Source: Plasmodiophora brassicae
Taxonomy: Eukaryota; Endomyxa: Phytomyxea; Phytomyxea; Plasmodiophorida
NCBI GenBank assembly: GCA_036867785.1
Contig: CP145414.1
Location: 806,001-870,000 of the forward strand
Reading direction: 5' to 3'
DNA: 64,000 bases
Below the pieces are notes generated by a model. That model was given only the letters and a program-made list of their open reading frames with translations. It had not been told where the DNA came from and searched no databases. Made by a program: the position numbers and the translations under genes. This document shows, in pieces, positions 1 to 8,594 of this stretch. The first letter of the stretch is position 1; the number at the start of each line of letters is the position of its first letter.

Positions 1-282
1 TCGGCGTCGACCCACAGTGGTATCTGCCGACGAGATACCGGTTCGGGGGAGTCAGCGATTCTGTCAGCGGGGTCGCACCTGCAACCGCTCGTGATGGTTC
101 AGAGGGGGGCCGCCGGCGCCCGCCGCGGGTCGTCAACGGCCCCTGGGACCGAACCTGCCAATTAGGGCGGCCGACTCGCATGTGAACGTGTTGCTCCCAA
201 CCCGGGGGGGACGACGACCAACATGCGCGCTGTGCCGCTTCGATACATTTATATGACAGAGGGAGGGGGGCAGCAGCGCGGG

Positions 283-1146
283 TCACCAGTTCGTGATCCA
301 GGACATGATCCTGTTGCACCAGCCGTCATCGGGCCTGGGCCGGTCCAGCTCGGCGGATCCGCCGTATCGGCGCAGGGCGGCCGCGGACGCGTTCCTGGCA
401 GCGGCGACGGGCCGACGGGACAGGATCGCTCCTCTGGTAACGTCCATCTGGAGGTGCATGTTGTCGACGGCCGACGCGGGCTTGACGCCGATCATGAACG
501 GCGCCGCCCCCGGGATTTGCACGACCTTGCCGTCCTGCTGCAGGGCCTGGTCGGCGGCGATCCGCGTCGTGTACTCGAGGCGGACCCAGTTGCCATGGCC
601 GATGCTGTGCGACACGACGACGCCGTACGATTCGAACTGGTCAATGATGGGGTTGGCGGACCCGGGCGGGAATCCGAACACGAGGACGGCATTGCTAGCC
701 GGCGGCGCCTGTACTAGCAGCGGTCGTGGAAACGCGGGCGGCGCCGGGGCACGAATCGGCGACAGCAGCGCAGAGATCTCCATCTGGTTCGAGCTGGACT
801 GCCGGTCATCACAGGGCATCGACGCGGAATGCTCGAACAGGATCGAATCGCGACCGCCGATCGGAGGTAGGTCGGGCTCCAGGACGGGCGGCGCGCCTCG
901 CATCGTTCTCAGCAGGTCCCGGTCGTCATGGTCCGCGCGCCCAGGCGCCGAATAGTACGAGTCGCGTTGTGGCGTGGACACCGGCGCGTACGCATTCGCC
1001 GCTCCCAACGACGTCGACGGGGACGGCCCAGGCGACGACAGCAGATGCGAATGCCGCCTGGACGACGGCTGAGCGTCGGCCTGCGCCGTCGCCTTGCCGA
1101 ACGTCCAGTACGAGTTGTCGACCGGCTCCGCCCCTCGCAGCGTCAT
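283..1146 (-). CDS. NUP35: Nucleoporin NUP35/NUP53 homologue
   Basis: Structural nucleoporin of the inner ring of the nuclear pore, linking the NUP93 and NUP155 layers to the pore membrane. The 287-residue protein starts at an ATG and has no visible intron. Residues 1-150 are low complexity and rich in Ser, Pro and Ala. Residues about 152-223 are the dimerising Nup53-type RRM: AVLVFGFPPGSAN opens it, GNWVRLEY lies in the middle and FMIGVKP closes it. The last residues, NRIMSWITNW, form a short Trp-containing amphipathic tail, as in the membrane-binding C terminus of the family. Length and domain order fit the family (about 320 residues in animals). FG repeats are essentially absent, which is normal for this nucleoporin. 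Confidence 0.9.
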   Translation of the reverse strand: MTLRGAEPVDNSYWTFGKATAQADAQPSSRRHSHLLSSPGPSPSTSLGAANAYAPVSTPQRDSYYSAPGRADHDDRDLLRTMRGAPPVLEPDLPPIGGRDSILFEHSASMPCDDRQSSSNQMEISALLSPIRAPAPPAFPRPLLVQAPPASNAVLVFGFPPGSANPIIDQFESYGVVVSHSIGHGNWVRLEYTTRIAADQALQQDGKVVQIPGAAPFMIGVKPASAVDNMHLQMDVTRGAILSRRPVAAARNASAAALRRYGGSAELDRPRPDDGWCNRIMSWITNW

Positions 1147-1524
1147 CGCGGCAGGCCGCCGCCACGCAGATTCAGAAATAACGACGACTGTCCAGGTCGA
1201 CCAGCGAGAGTCTCAGGCGTCTGCCCGGCGGTAACGCACGAGGGTCACCTGGCACCCCCCTGTCGAGTCGCGCCGCTATCGACCGGCCATCGACGCGACT
1301 GCAAAACCGGGTCGTCGTTCCTCGGCGTACCTTCACTGGAGACCCGCCGGCTGAGACCATCGTTGTGCGATATTCATAGGAGCAATTGTGCAGCACGTTG
1401 TCGATGCAGGCCCGGATGGTGTGTCGGAAGTAGAGCGCCTCCTGTACCTGCGTGATGAGACGTTGGGCGACGCATCGTGTGTGCGTCACGCAGTCCCGCG
1501 CGTACGTTGCTGCAAGTCGCGCGG
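1147..1524. other. Intergenic, divergent promoter region
   Basis: This stretch lies between the divergently transcribed NUP35 and GLRX5 genes. The minus strand holds an open frame at 1172-1489 (about 105 codons) with no ATG near its start and no family I recognise, so I do not call it a gene. No repeats or RNA genes are visible. Confidence 0.5.
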
Positions 1525-2145
1525 ATGATGGCGTCGTCGATGCGTCGCGGGCTGCTGCGCCTGTCGTCCCGGGCGCGACGTCTGCCGTCGCGGGTGCGTC
1601 TGATGACGACAGCGTCGGGGTCGGACGATGACTTCAAGCCAGTCTGGAAGGAGCCTGCCCCGCCTTTGGACCCGGAGACTGGCGTTCTGCGGTTCACGCA
1701 GGAACCGGCAGTGGACGTCATTAAGAAGGATATCACGTCGTCCGAGGTGTTCCTGTACATGAAGGGCACGCCCGAGGCTCCTCAGTGCGGATTCTCCCAC
1801 CAGGTCGTCGCGATTCTGCAGCACTATGGTCAGGGTTCACCCGTCCTTCACCTCTGGCCGAGCTGATCAAACGTACAGGGGTGCCGTTCAAGAGTCGCAA
1901 TATCCTGGAGTATCCAGCCATTCGTGAAGAGATCAAGAGATTCAGGTACGATATCAGGTCATGGTACCGTGCGGTGACTGAATTGGCTCCTGCTCCAAAG
2001 TGACTGGCCGACTATTCCCCAGCTGTACGTTCGCGGCCAGTTCGTCGGCGGTTGCGACATCATCACTCAAATGTATAAATCCGGCGAAATCAAGGATGTC
2101 CTGCCGATGCCCGAATCCAAGAATGACAACAGCAACAAGGCCTAG
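1525..2145 (+). CDS. GLRX5: Mitochondrial monothiol glutaredoxin (Grx5 type)
   Basis: Monothiol glutaredoxin that carries a [2Fe-2S] cluster in the mitochondrial iron-sulphur assembly pathway. Three exons (1525-1828, 1879-1945, 2001-2145) are separated by 50 and 55 nt GT-AG introns and give 171 residues. The first 40 residues are rich in Arg and Ser without acidic residues, a probable mitochondrial presequence. The active site is the monothiol CGFS in [34 protein letters not shown] carries the cis-Pro and GG glutathione-binding motifs. The upstream in-frame GTG was rejected in favour of the ATG at 1525 because the latter begins the presequence. Splicing restores the family alignment exactly at both junctions. 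Confidence 0.93.
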
Positions 2146-2201
2146 GGGCACGCATAGGCAATACAGATCAATCGATGCCCAGGGTTTCAAACGTTTATAG
2201 G

Positions 2202-2729
2202 CTAGCCAACAAAGGTGAGCACGACCAGATGCAGGAGAATGTTACACACAGCCCAATCGCTAAACGCGCGCTCGGTGGTCATACGCCTTGGTTTACTGCC
2301 TTCGGATGGGCCGAACTCTCCTGGGTGAGCTGTTTGAAGCCGGAGGCCCGCTACAAATAGGGAAACGTTAACGGAGCTGACATGTTCGAACAGGACAGAC
2401 ACACAAAACCGACCCGCAAACACGAACGATGCAACACATGACAGGAATCCGGCAAGGAACGAATTGAACGGAAACGTGCCGACCAACAGGCAGTACAAGG
2501 CCTGGATGACTCCCGTGCAGAACGTGTAGGCCAGGAACGCGTCGATCAATTGCAGACGGCGCGGCGTCTTGCTGACGTAGTCATGGAGCAGGTGCGACCA
2601 GATCGATTTCAGTTCCGACGACGGTGCCGCACCCAGCACCGAAGCACCCGGCGTCGACGGTGCCGTGCGGGCCGACGACCCCGATCCCGACCTGGCCGGC
2701 TGGCCACCCTTGCCGCCGCCCTTCGCCAT
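2202..2729 (-). CDS. DAD1: Oligosaccharyltransferase subunit DAD1/Ost2
   Basis: Small membrane subunit of the ER oligosaccharyltransferase that transfers glycans to Asn residues. Two exons (2729-2414 and 2350-2202) flank a 63 nt intron and give 164 residues, longer than typical DAD1 (about 113) because of a Gly/Ser/Ala-rich N-terminal extension of about 50 residues. The core is unmistakable: TPRRLQLIDAFLAYTF, then CLLVGTFPFNSFLAGF, then TERAFSDW and the C-terminal LHLVVLTFVG. Three hydrophobic segments are present. The ATG at 2729 (MAKGGGKGG) is chosen because the frame upstream opens only with a TTG. Confidence 0.95.
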   Translation of the reverse strand: MAKGGGKGGQPARSGSGSSARTAPSTPGASVLGAAPSSELKSIWSHLLHDYVSKTPRRLQLIDAFLAYTFCTGVIQALYCLLVGTFPFNSFLAGFLSCVASFVFAGRFCVSVLFEHVSSVNVSLFVAGLRLQTAHPGEFGPSEGSKPRRMTTERAFSDWAVCNILLHLVVLTFVG

Positions 2730-2927
2730 TCCTGAGCCGGCTCGACGGAATTCGGGCAAACAACAAAATGCCGGGCAAAAAGCGATCGCAGTTCGCGAGG
2801 TCCACCTGAACTGGTCCGGTGCATCTCTGCTTGAGCAATGTGGAACCGGAGTTTACCTATACACGATACAGTCGGACGGCTATTGGGGATAATACATTTT
2901 TTATTCCGCGACGACCCAGACGTCGAC

Positions 2928-3659
2928 CTATTCGGGACGCGCGTCTTGGGTTGTTGATGACGCGGAAGACAAGGACGTCGACGTGGCGGGAACTCTCCTA
3001 AATGCAGACGATGTCTTGCTGATATCAGCAACCTTGGTCCCTGATATGGATGGCAGCTGCGACGCTTGTAGATCTTGGAATCGTTGGTTAATCCAGGACG
3101 TGCGGCAGCGTGACACAGCAGCCATGTCGTCCTCGAGGAGCCGGCTGACTTGCCCGACCAGGTACTGGACGGTGTTGTTCAGCGATTCCGGAGACGACGT
3201 GGACCAGACGCGTCCGAATCGTTCGCCGAACGTGCGTACGTAGCGGTAGAGCTGGATCTGTCGCGCTAAGCACATCTTCGGGAGGCGGTCGCACATCTGT
3301 AGCTCTGCTGGTGTCAGCATCGACATGAACTCAGGAGACAGTCCCTGGATCTTGTCCATCTGGTCGGACAATGGGTCGTATTCGTAGCATTCCGTAACAA
3401 TACGACGCCGTTCAGCTAACGATAGCACCTTGCACGAGTCGACGGTAAACGGGAGTTGCTGACGTGGCTGGCCGCAGTCCGGCGATGATCGGTCGGATGC
3501 GACTCGCGTGATCTTTGAGCGGCGTTCGCCAGAGGTGGCATCTGATTCTTCTAGCGACCTCTTCTTCGACTGCGAACTGTCGACGGTCGTCGGCGGTGGC
3601 CCTGGGACGTCCCGCTTGAGCTCCACTGTATCATTGCGGACGTCGCCCATCGCGGTCAT
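2928..3659 (-). CDS. Tandem-family protein, copy 1 (unknown function)
   Basis: I do not recognise this family. The 243-residue, single-exon protein has a charged N-terminal third with a basic cluster (SQSKKRSLEE, GERRSKITR) that resembles a nuclear localisation signal, then a conserved, probably all-helical domain of about 125 residues shared with genes at 7385-8119, 9945-10706 and 12876-13586. Shared motifs are ECYEYDPLSDQMDKI, LTPAELQMCDRLPKMC, ARQIQLYRYVRTFGERF, VQYLVGQVSRLLEDD and CRTSWINQRF. The C terminus is Ser/Thr-rich and differs between copies. There are no membrane segments and no signal peptide. All four copies lie on the minus strand. It is probably a lineage-specific nuclear or cytoplasmic helical protein; no catalytic motif is visible. 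Confidence 0.8.
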   Translation of the reverse strand: MTAMGDVRNDTVELKRDVPGPPPTTVDSSQSKKRSLEESDATSGERRSKITRVASDRSSPDCGQPRQQLPFTVDSCKVLSLAERRRIVTECYEYDPLSDQMDKIQGLSPEFMSMLTPAELQMCDRLPKMCLARQIQLYRYVRTFGERFGRVWSTSSPESLNNTVQYLVGQVSRLLEDDMAAVSRCRTSWINQRFQDLQASQLPSISGTKVADISKTSSAFRRVPATSTSLSSASSTTQDARPE

Positions 3660-3809
3660 GCCGTCAGGGCGGTCGTAAGCGGTTAAGAATTTCGAAAACG
3701 CTGATGATGATGGCAGGGCGTCGCGTTTTGCGGGAAATTCCAGGAATGCCTCCGCCCGTCGCCGCTAGTTTTCCCACCACAGTCGCGCACTATTTTTTGA
3801 CCAGCTGCC

Positions 3810-4170
3810 TCATGCCGTCCACTGGAGCGCACGTATACGCGCAGTTAGCTCACCACTGACGCAGTCGTGGTTTCCGCAGAAACGAAAATAGATTGGTTCC
3901 GCAGCAATTTCAAGGCCGCTCGTGCGAATCCACGAATCCGCCTGACCCGATCTTTCCGACGTGCACATTGGTGGAATTCCCAAGTCCCCAAAGTGCACGA
4001 CCATATATCGCAGCACAATCAGTCGTCCCTGATGGGCTCGTTGAAAGCATCGCCGGAGACAAGCAATTTGGATGCCATTTGCCTGTCATCGTAGCAAGTA
4101 TATTAGGCTTGCCCGCTGCGGCAAGCCGTACGTGCAAAGCTGACGACGACGCGATCCCGACGAACAGCAC
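3810..4170 (-). other. Possible calcineurin-like metallophosphoesterase remnant
   Basis: One minus-strand frame reads MVVHFGDLGIPP and, about 40 residues later, RFCGNHDC. These resemble the GDxx and GNHD metal-binding motifs of calcineurin-like phosphoesterases, at roughly the spacing of the MPPED type. The N-terminal DxH motif and the C-terminal GHxH motif are not seen. The frame has no clear start and stops shortly after GNHD. It could be a fragment of a gene, a single exon whose partners I failed to find, or chance. Confidence 0.25.
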
Positions 4171-4680
4171 GAAAGACTGATTAATTGTAAGATGCAGATA
4201 CTACGCCTGAGGCCGTTACACTCGAGTTGCGATCAGCGTTGGCTCCGTCAATCGTACGAGGTTAAGGAATGACTATTTTCACACCTTCACCGAGATTCTC
4301 ATTTGACCATTTTCACACCGACTGACGAGAATATTTGATCAGACCTGGAAATGACGGCGACACCTACGTCAGCGATCGACAATCGTAATTACGACCAGGT
4401 GAGGCAGTTCGTCGTCCGGTTTGGTAAGTTGCCGCTAAGGCTCTGGTTGATGCAGTTCGGTGATACCCTGTTGGGTGAGTGGTTTTTTTGAAGGCGGTAC
4501 AGGGATGGTATTATAGGACACGGGCTCAAAGTTTGCTAAGGATGCGTGTTCCTGGCGCTTTGGCTGAACAGGACAACTCCATCAAAGTTCAATATTTTCC
4601 CTGGATTCCCATTGCGCTAAGACTACGACCCCAGCCCTTCTTGAGACATCCGGCTCCGGTTCCCGCTCGTCCGGGTATCA

Positions 4681-4756
4681 TTTGTAGACCGGACCGCCCA
4701 ACTAGGCCACGGGAGCAGCTGCTCTCGTGGCCTAGTTGAACGGTCCGGTCTACAAA
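4681..4756. repeat. 76 bp near-perfect palindrome (38 bp arms, no loop)
   Basis: The left arm starts TTTGTAGACCGGACCG and the right arm ends with its reverse complement. The centre is GAGCAGCTGCTC. Only three of 38 arm positions fail to pair on the plus strand. At these the plus-strand differences are C opposite A, so a minus-strand transcript would have G-U pairs and fold into a fully paired hairpin. Confidence 0.85.
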
Positions 4757-4975
4757 AGCTCTTTGAACTTCAAGCCGCGTGGTACTGAGGAGGCGATGTA
4801 AATCACGCTCCATCGGTGCCACGACAGACGAGAGCGCGATGTTGAACACTAAAAGCATCACGATCCGTTCTACGTTAAATATCTTCTTCACGTCTTCCAA
4901 TAGTCATTGCAGGGACCCTGTTTACAAAGGAACCAAAGAATACTCGGTACAGGAATAGCGCCGGTACTGGGAAGC

Positions 4976-5641
4976 TCACAGAACATGTCCGTCGACGTGT
5001 TTCTTGGCGTAACAGCTGCTGGCGAAGTGGGAATCGCGTCCACATCGGTAACAGCCATTGCCACGATGGGAAGTGGCGACGACGGGGACGACGACCTCAT
5101 AATGTCCCACACGTATGACTGTAGTACTGCCCGTTGTGCTATTCGTGTTCACGCGTTGGTTTCCTTTCGCGAGTGACTTCGCGCAGCTGTCGTTTCGAGT
5201 CTTGTTGGCAGGACCCCGACACTGGCGTTTTTCCGAAGTGCCTGACGTCTTCGGACGCTTACCAGTCGTCGACTCGTACTGAGGCAACGTTCGCCGTTTG
5301 ACCGAGGTGCGTGCTGTCGGTTTGGGGCCATGCTGTTTGAGTTCGACGGGCGTCTTCAGGCCTTTGTGCTTGAGGAGAGCGGGAGGGCATTTGTCCATGT
5401 CGATCTTGCACCAGCAGCCACCGCGTACGTTATACCATCCGTATTTCTCCATCATCTCCAGCGTCAGTTCGTTCTCCTCACTGGGGCCGCCCTCGCGAAT
5501 CAGCAGTACTTCCAGCGGGCGATACAAGGACGTCCATTCACACCCGTTGGCGTTGAAATGCTCAATGAAGCGCTCGCCGACCGGCCTGGCCGAGTATCCA
5601 ACGTAGATCTTGTTCTGTTCGAGCAGCAACGCGTAGATCAT
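4976..5641 (-). CDS. GIY-YIG nuclease-domain protein with CCHC zinc knuckle
   Basis: The 221-residue single-exon protein opens directly with a GIY-YIG domain: MIYALLLEQNKIYVGYSARP contains the paired tyrosine motifs, RFIEHF the following conserved Arg/His, and ENELTLEMMEKYGWYNVRGG the catalytic Glu and the domain end (residues 1-85). A basic, low-complexity linker rich in Lys, Thr and Ser follows. The C terminus carries CYRCGRDSHFASSCY, a retroviral-type zinc knuckle (C-x2-C-x4-H-x4-C). Such GIY-YIG plus zinc-knuckle proteins occur in several protists; substrate and role are unknown. It is not SLX1, since there is no RING-type domain. The ATG at 5641 is preferred over an upstream in-frame TTG. 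Confidence 0.75.
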   Translation of the reverse strand: MIYALLLEQNKIYVGYSARPVGERFIEHFNANGCEWTSLYRPLEVLLIREGGPSEENELTLEMMEKYGWYNVRGGCWCKIDMDKCPPALLKHKGLKTPVELKQHGPKPTARTSVKRRTLPQYESTTGKRPKTSGTSEKRQCRGPANKTRNDSCAKSLAKGNQRVNTNSTTGSTTVIRVGHYEVVVPVVATSHRGNGCYRCGRDSHFASSCYAKKHVDGHVL

Positions 5642-6742
5642 GGTAGCACTCGAACGGAGGTCCAACAAAATAGCGCAGTCGCAAGATGGGCCCCCCTTTC
5701 CTGCCCTACGGGAGTACCATGTGCGTTAGCTATATTGAGGAGGTGCAATCCAACCAGAGACTCCATGATCTGCGGACTGGAGTGAGAAAATGGATCTTCT
5801 GGCTGCTAGTATTCTGAGTAATGCCAAGTTGAGCTGTTGGTGGACAAAGAGAAAACAAATATTCAGGTACATACCTGCGTGATGGCGATGGGTTGTCGTC
5901 GACGTCGCCGAGGGAACCTCGGACGCTGTCGATCGTTACAACGATACATCGGGCGAAACGAAGGCTGACGTCAGCGTACCAGTCATGGCGACGGGTGCGC
6001 CCGAGGGAATTTATGCCGTCGCCGACGCCGTCGCAGAGATGGGAAACAATCCCGGGTATGGCAAATCGCGGAATGGATACAATCCTGAGTATGGTCGATT
6101 TCGGAATGCGGCAGAGCTTAGCTGATGCGGGCACTGAAGAAGGATTTCGTGGGCGACGTCACCGCCATCAATCGGCCGCCATCCGCCATCCGCGACCCGC
6201 ATCCATCATACAAAATGCGCGCTCGCCAGTGGTTCACCAGTCCTACGGCGCTGTGCGTGTGTCCCCTGCGCCCGCAGTTCGAACTCCTGTTCCACAGCAT
6301 GCGCACCTCCTTGATGCACTCGGGACGATGGGCATTCAGCGTATAGCAACGACGACTGCGTAGTAAAGGGCCGCCAGAGAGCGCCGACAAACGCGCCAGA
6401 TTAAGGACTACGCCCACAGCACAAAGCACTTCACTAATGGGCGTCGCCTAACGAACATTAGGGCCAGATCACCATTAGAGACGACGTTGCGCGGTTAGAA
6501 TGCGCCATGCGATCGTGCGACCTACATAAAGATGACGCTCCAATGTTGAGGCTGCCCTATTTCCGCGGAGATCGGTGTTGCCGCTGCCGTAGGACTGCCG
6601 AATGACAGGGGCCCGGACAGGCGAGTACCTCGCGAGATGGCGCGCCCTACAGCGAGCAGCGCGCGCACGCCCCCGGTCTAGTCGTCGTAACGACGGCAGT
6701 GTGAGAGGAGACGACAGATCATGCCAGTCGAAATGGAACACA
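5642..6742. other. Mostly non-coding interval
   Basis: Apart from the short repeat-containing frame at 5985-6125, I find no convincing gene in this 1.1 kb. Short open frames exist on both strands between 6118 and 6430, but none has a start, a recognisable motif or plausible splice partners. Confidence 0.5.
5985..6125 (+). CDS. Short frame encoding two 11-residue Asn/Tyr/Gly repeats (tentative)
   Basis: A 46-codon frame from the ATG at 5985 ends in two tandem 33 nt units (6045-6110) encoding NNPGYGKSRNG and YNPEYGRFRNA. The two DNA copies differ at about a third of positions yet keep the frame and the N-P-x-Y-G-x-x-R-N pattern, which argues for coding. The frame stays open about 90 nt upstream of the ATG, so an earlier exon is possible; I could not identify one. 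No signal peptide is visible. Function unknown. Confidence 0.35.
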   Translation: MATGAPEGIYAVADAVAEMGNNPGYGKSRNGYNPEYGRFRNAAELS

Positions 6743-7306
6743 ATGTCGACCTTGGATCTGTCGAAAATGCCGATGCCATCTGAGATGCCTCGGGAGATGA
6801 TCAAGTTATTGCGTTCAGTCGGTTGCCAAGCAGAGTTCTCAGAGTGCGGTCGAAACCTGGTCAAGTTCTCCCCCATCATGTACGGCGACACGGCCTGGCA
6901 GCATTACGAACGTTGGGCTCGGGGCGCCCGCAACGTTATCGTCACCGTTGGATGCTACGCGACGAAATATATCGAAGACAAGTTCGTCGTGCCACCCTGG
7001 GAGGACAGGAATCAAATCGTTCGGGAGGCGGCTTCCATTCGAACACACCTGGCCAGAATGGATTTCTCTTCCCTAACGCAACGAGTGCTGCCTGACGTCC
7101 CAGGCCCGTTGTTACCGTGCCCGCCGTATGAGATCGTCGAGGATCCTCGAATGGCCCTGACAGTTCTGATGGAACGCCTTCGGCACCCACCAGCAGTTTC
7201 CTTAGGATACAAGGAACTCAATAATCTCCATCCCAGGACCTTCATGTGCGACATCGTCCACGCGTGGAAGAACGCCTGCGTTACGATTCACCTGATTAAA
7301 CCCTGA
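6743..7306 (+). CDS. Hypothetical protein, 187 residues
   Basis: Single-exon frame starting at the ATG of MSTLDLSKMP; an earlier in-frame ATG at 6602 would add 47 Arg-rich, low-complexity residues and is considered less likely. The protein is of mixed composition with several Trp and Cys residues (HYERWARGARNV, CYATKYIEDKFVVPPW) and no membrane segments, signal peptide or motif I recognise. It lies between the GIY-YIG gene and the second copy of the tandem family, in the opposite orientation. Amino-acid composition looks like a real globular protein rather than an antisense frame. Confidence 0.6.
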   Translation: MSTLDLSKMPMPSEMPREMIKLLRSVGCQAEFSECGRNLVKFSPIMYGDTAWQHYERWARGARNVIVTVGCYATKYIEDKFVVPPWEDRNQIVREAASIRTHLARMDFSSLTQRVLPDVPGPLLPCPPYEIVEDPRMALTVLMERLRHPPAVSLGYKELNNLHPRTFMCDIVHAWKNACVTIHLIKP

Positions 7307-7384
7307 CGTGCATGCAGTCGAATTCATCGCTAGGTGTATATGACAGTTTACTGGGCCCAGAACGCGTGTTTGCTACCAGTGCTA

Positions 7385-8119
7385 TTAGTCGGCTTGTTTC
7401 CTGACGTCAGCGACCCTCGTGAACACCATGTCGTGCGGGTGCGCTTCGGCACTGCCACTGGTGCGTGGCGGCTCTCTCTCGGATACGGCCCACCTCGTTT
7501 GGCGGGCGAACCTGGCGGCTTTCACGTCTTCGAACTTCCGCTGCATCCAGACGGACCGGCAGTGGCTCACAATGGCGATGTCGTCCTCGAGTAGGCGCAT
7601 CGTCTGTCCTGCAAAGTACTGCACGAGGGCGTTCATCGTCTGAGCGGATGCCGTCGATGACACCTGATTCAGTCTGGACGCGAACGTGCGCACGAACCGG
7701 TACAGCTGAATCTGCCTTGCTAGGCACATCTTCGGGACCCGGTCGCAGGTCTGCAACTCGTCCGGCGTCATGAGCGACGCTAGTACGGGCGATATACTTC
7801 GGATCTTGTCGAGCTGGTCCGACGCCGGGTCGACCTCGTAGCATTCGTTGATGATGGCACGACGCTCGTCTTCCGACAGCATCCGGCACGTCTCGATTGT
7901 CCTTGGTCTCGTCGCTGGTCGTGGCTTCTTCGCTAACAGTGCGGAACGATCGTCGCAATCGTCTCTGCTCTCGGCGCTGCGTTTGCCGGTGCGGCGCCCG
8001 TCTGGCAGTGGCTCATCCAGAACGAGGCCGTCGCGCTGAGCGAGCTTGAGTTCAGCCTGAAGCAGGAGAAGCAGTGGGGACGGCTCCTCGGTCGCCGTCT
8101 GTGGATGCATAATTGACAT
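7385..8119 (-). CDS. Tandem-family protein, copy 2 (unknown function)
   Basis: Single-exon gene of 244 residues, paralogous to copies 1, 3 and 4. It shares with copy 3 a distinctive N terminus, EEPSPLLLLLQAELKLAQRD, a leucine-rich helix. A basic stretch follows (GKRSAESR, AKKPRPATRPR), then the conserved domain: LSEDERRAIINECYEVDP, SDQLDKIRSISP, LMTPDELQTCDRVPKMC, ARQIQLYRFVRTF, VQYFAGQTMRLLEDDIAI and CRSVWMQRKFED. The tail is variable but ends, like copy 3, near the motif MVFTR. Copies 2 and 3 are therefore the closest pair and probably arose by the most recent duplication. Confidence 0.8.
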   Translation of the reverse strand: MSIMHPQTATEEPSPLLLLLQAELKLAQRDGLVLDEPLPDGRRTGKRSAESRDDCDDRSALLAKKPRPATRPRTIETCRMLSEDERRAIINECYEVDPASDQLDKIRSISPVLASLMTPDELQTCDRVPKMCLARQIQLYRFVRTFASRLNQVSSTASAQTMNALVQYFAGQTMRLLEDDIAIVSHCRSVWMQRKFEDVKAARFARQTRWAVSEREPPRTSGSAEAHPHDMVFTRVADVRKQAD

Positions 8120-8540
8120 CGTCGGTCGGCGTACGGGGCTGCGAGAATCCAGATCCAGAACAGGAACGCAACCAGAATCAAATTGAGGCTACCGCTCGCA
8201 TCGCCACCTGGCTGCCCCTAAATAAAGCGGCAAATGCCTCTGGAGCCACATGTTCCGTCTGTTCGAGGGGTCGCGCGAAATCAAAATAGATTCGTCGTTT
8301 TCTAAATATAGGTTGTCCGTCGGTTCTTCGAATCGGTAGGCGAGAATGATAGGTTATGAAACCTCCGCCGAACCAACAAGTTCCTGTCCATCTTGCCTCG
8401 ATTCGGGCCGACTTGCAGGCGCTGGTTGACGAACTGAATCTGGATCCGCTGCTGAGACTGACGACCATGTTGCGTTCTGGATGCCTGCAGCGACTTGTAG
8501 TTCAGCGTGTCGCATGTCACATGTTGACATGTTGACGGTT
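8120..8540. other. No clear gene
   Basis: Contains a 59-codon plus-strand frame (8356-8535, from an ATG) with a Leu-rich helix-like middle, and overlapping minus-strand frames. None matches a family I know. It may be flanking debris of the transposon insertion described next. Confidence 0.4.
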
Positions 8541-8594
8541 AGATGTCGGCTTGGAGCCGGCGAGTCACTTGCCGAACCAGGTACTGGACTACCT
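8541..8594 (-). pseudogene. Relic fragment of the tandem family
   Basis: On the minus strand this reads VVQYLVRQVTRRLQADI followed by a stop. It matches LVQYLVRQVSRLLQDDI of copy 4 at 13 of 17 positions, and the DNA matches copy 4 at roughly four of five bases over about 52 nt. The domain upstream of it is missing: instead the C-terminal end of the PIF/Harbinger-like transposase directly abuts it. It is best read as the surviving piece of a fifth copy, truncated by or next to the transposon. Confidence 0.7.

Larger units (their letters stand above)
3660..4975. other. Gene-poor interval with a possible phosphoesterase remnant and a palindrome
   Basis: This is about 1.3 kb without a convincing gene. 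The minus strand between 3810 and 4170 contains weak metallophosphoesterase-like motifs, listed separately. A 76 bp near-perfect palindrome sits at 4681-4756. The rest is non-coding in all frames as far as I can see. Confidence 0.6.

Noticed and set aside
4681-4756. tRNA gene
   Set aside because: Although about tRNA-sized, the sequence is one loop-less palindrome without cloverleaf arms or a TTC-type T loop.
4976-5641. Assignment as SLX1
   Set aside because: The C terminus is a CCHC zinc knuckle, not the RING-like domain of SLX1.
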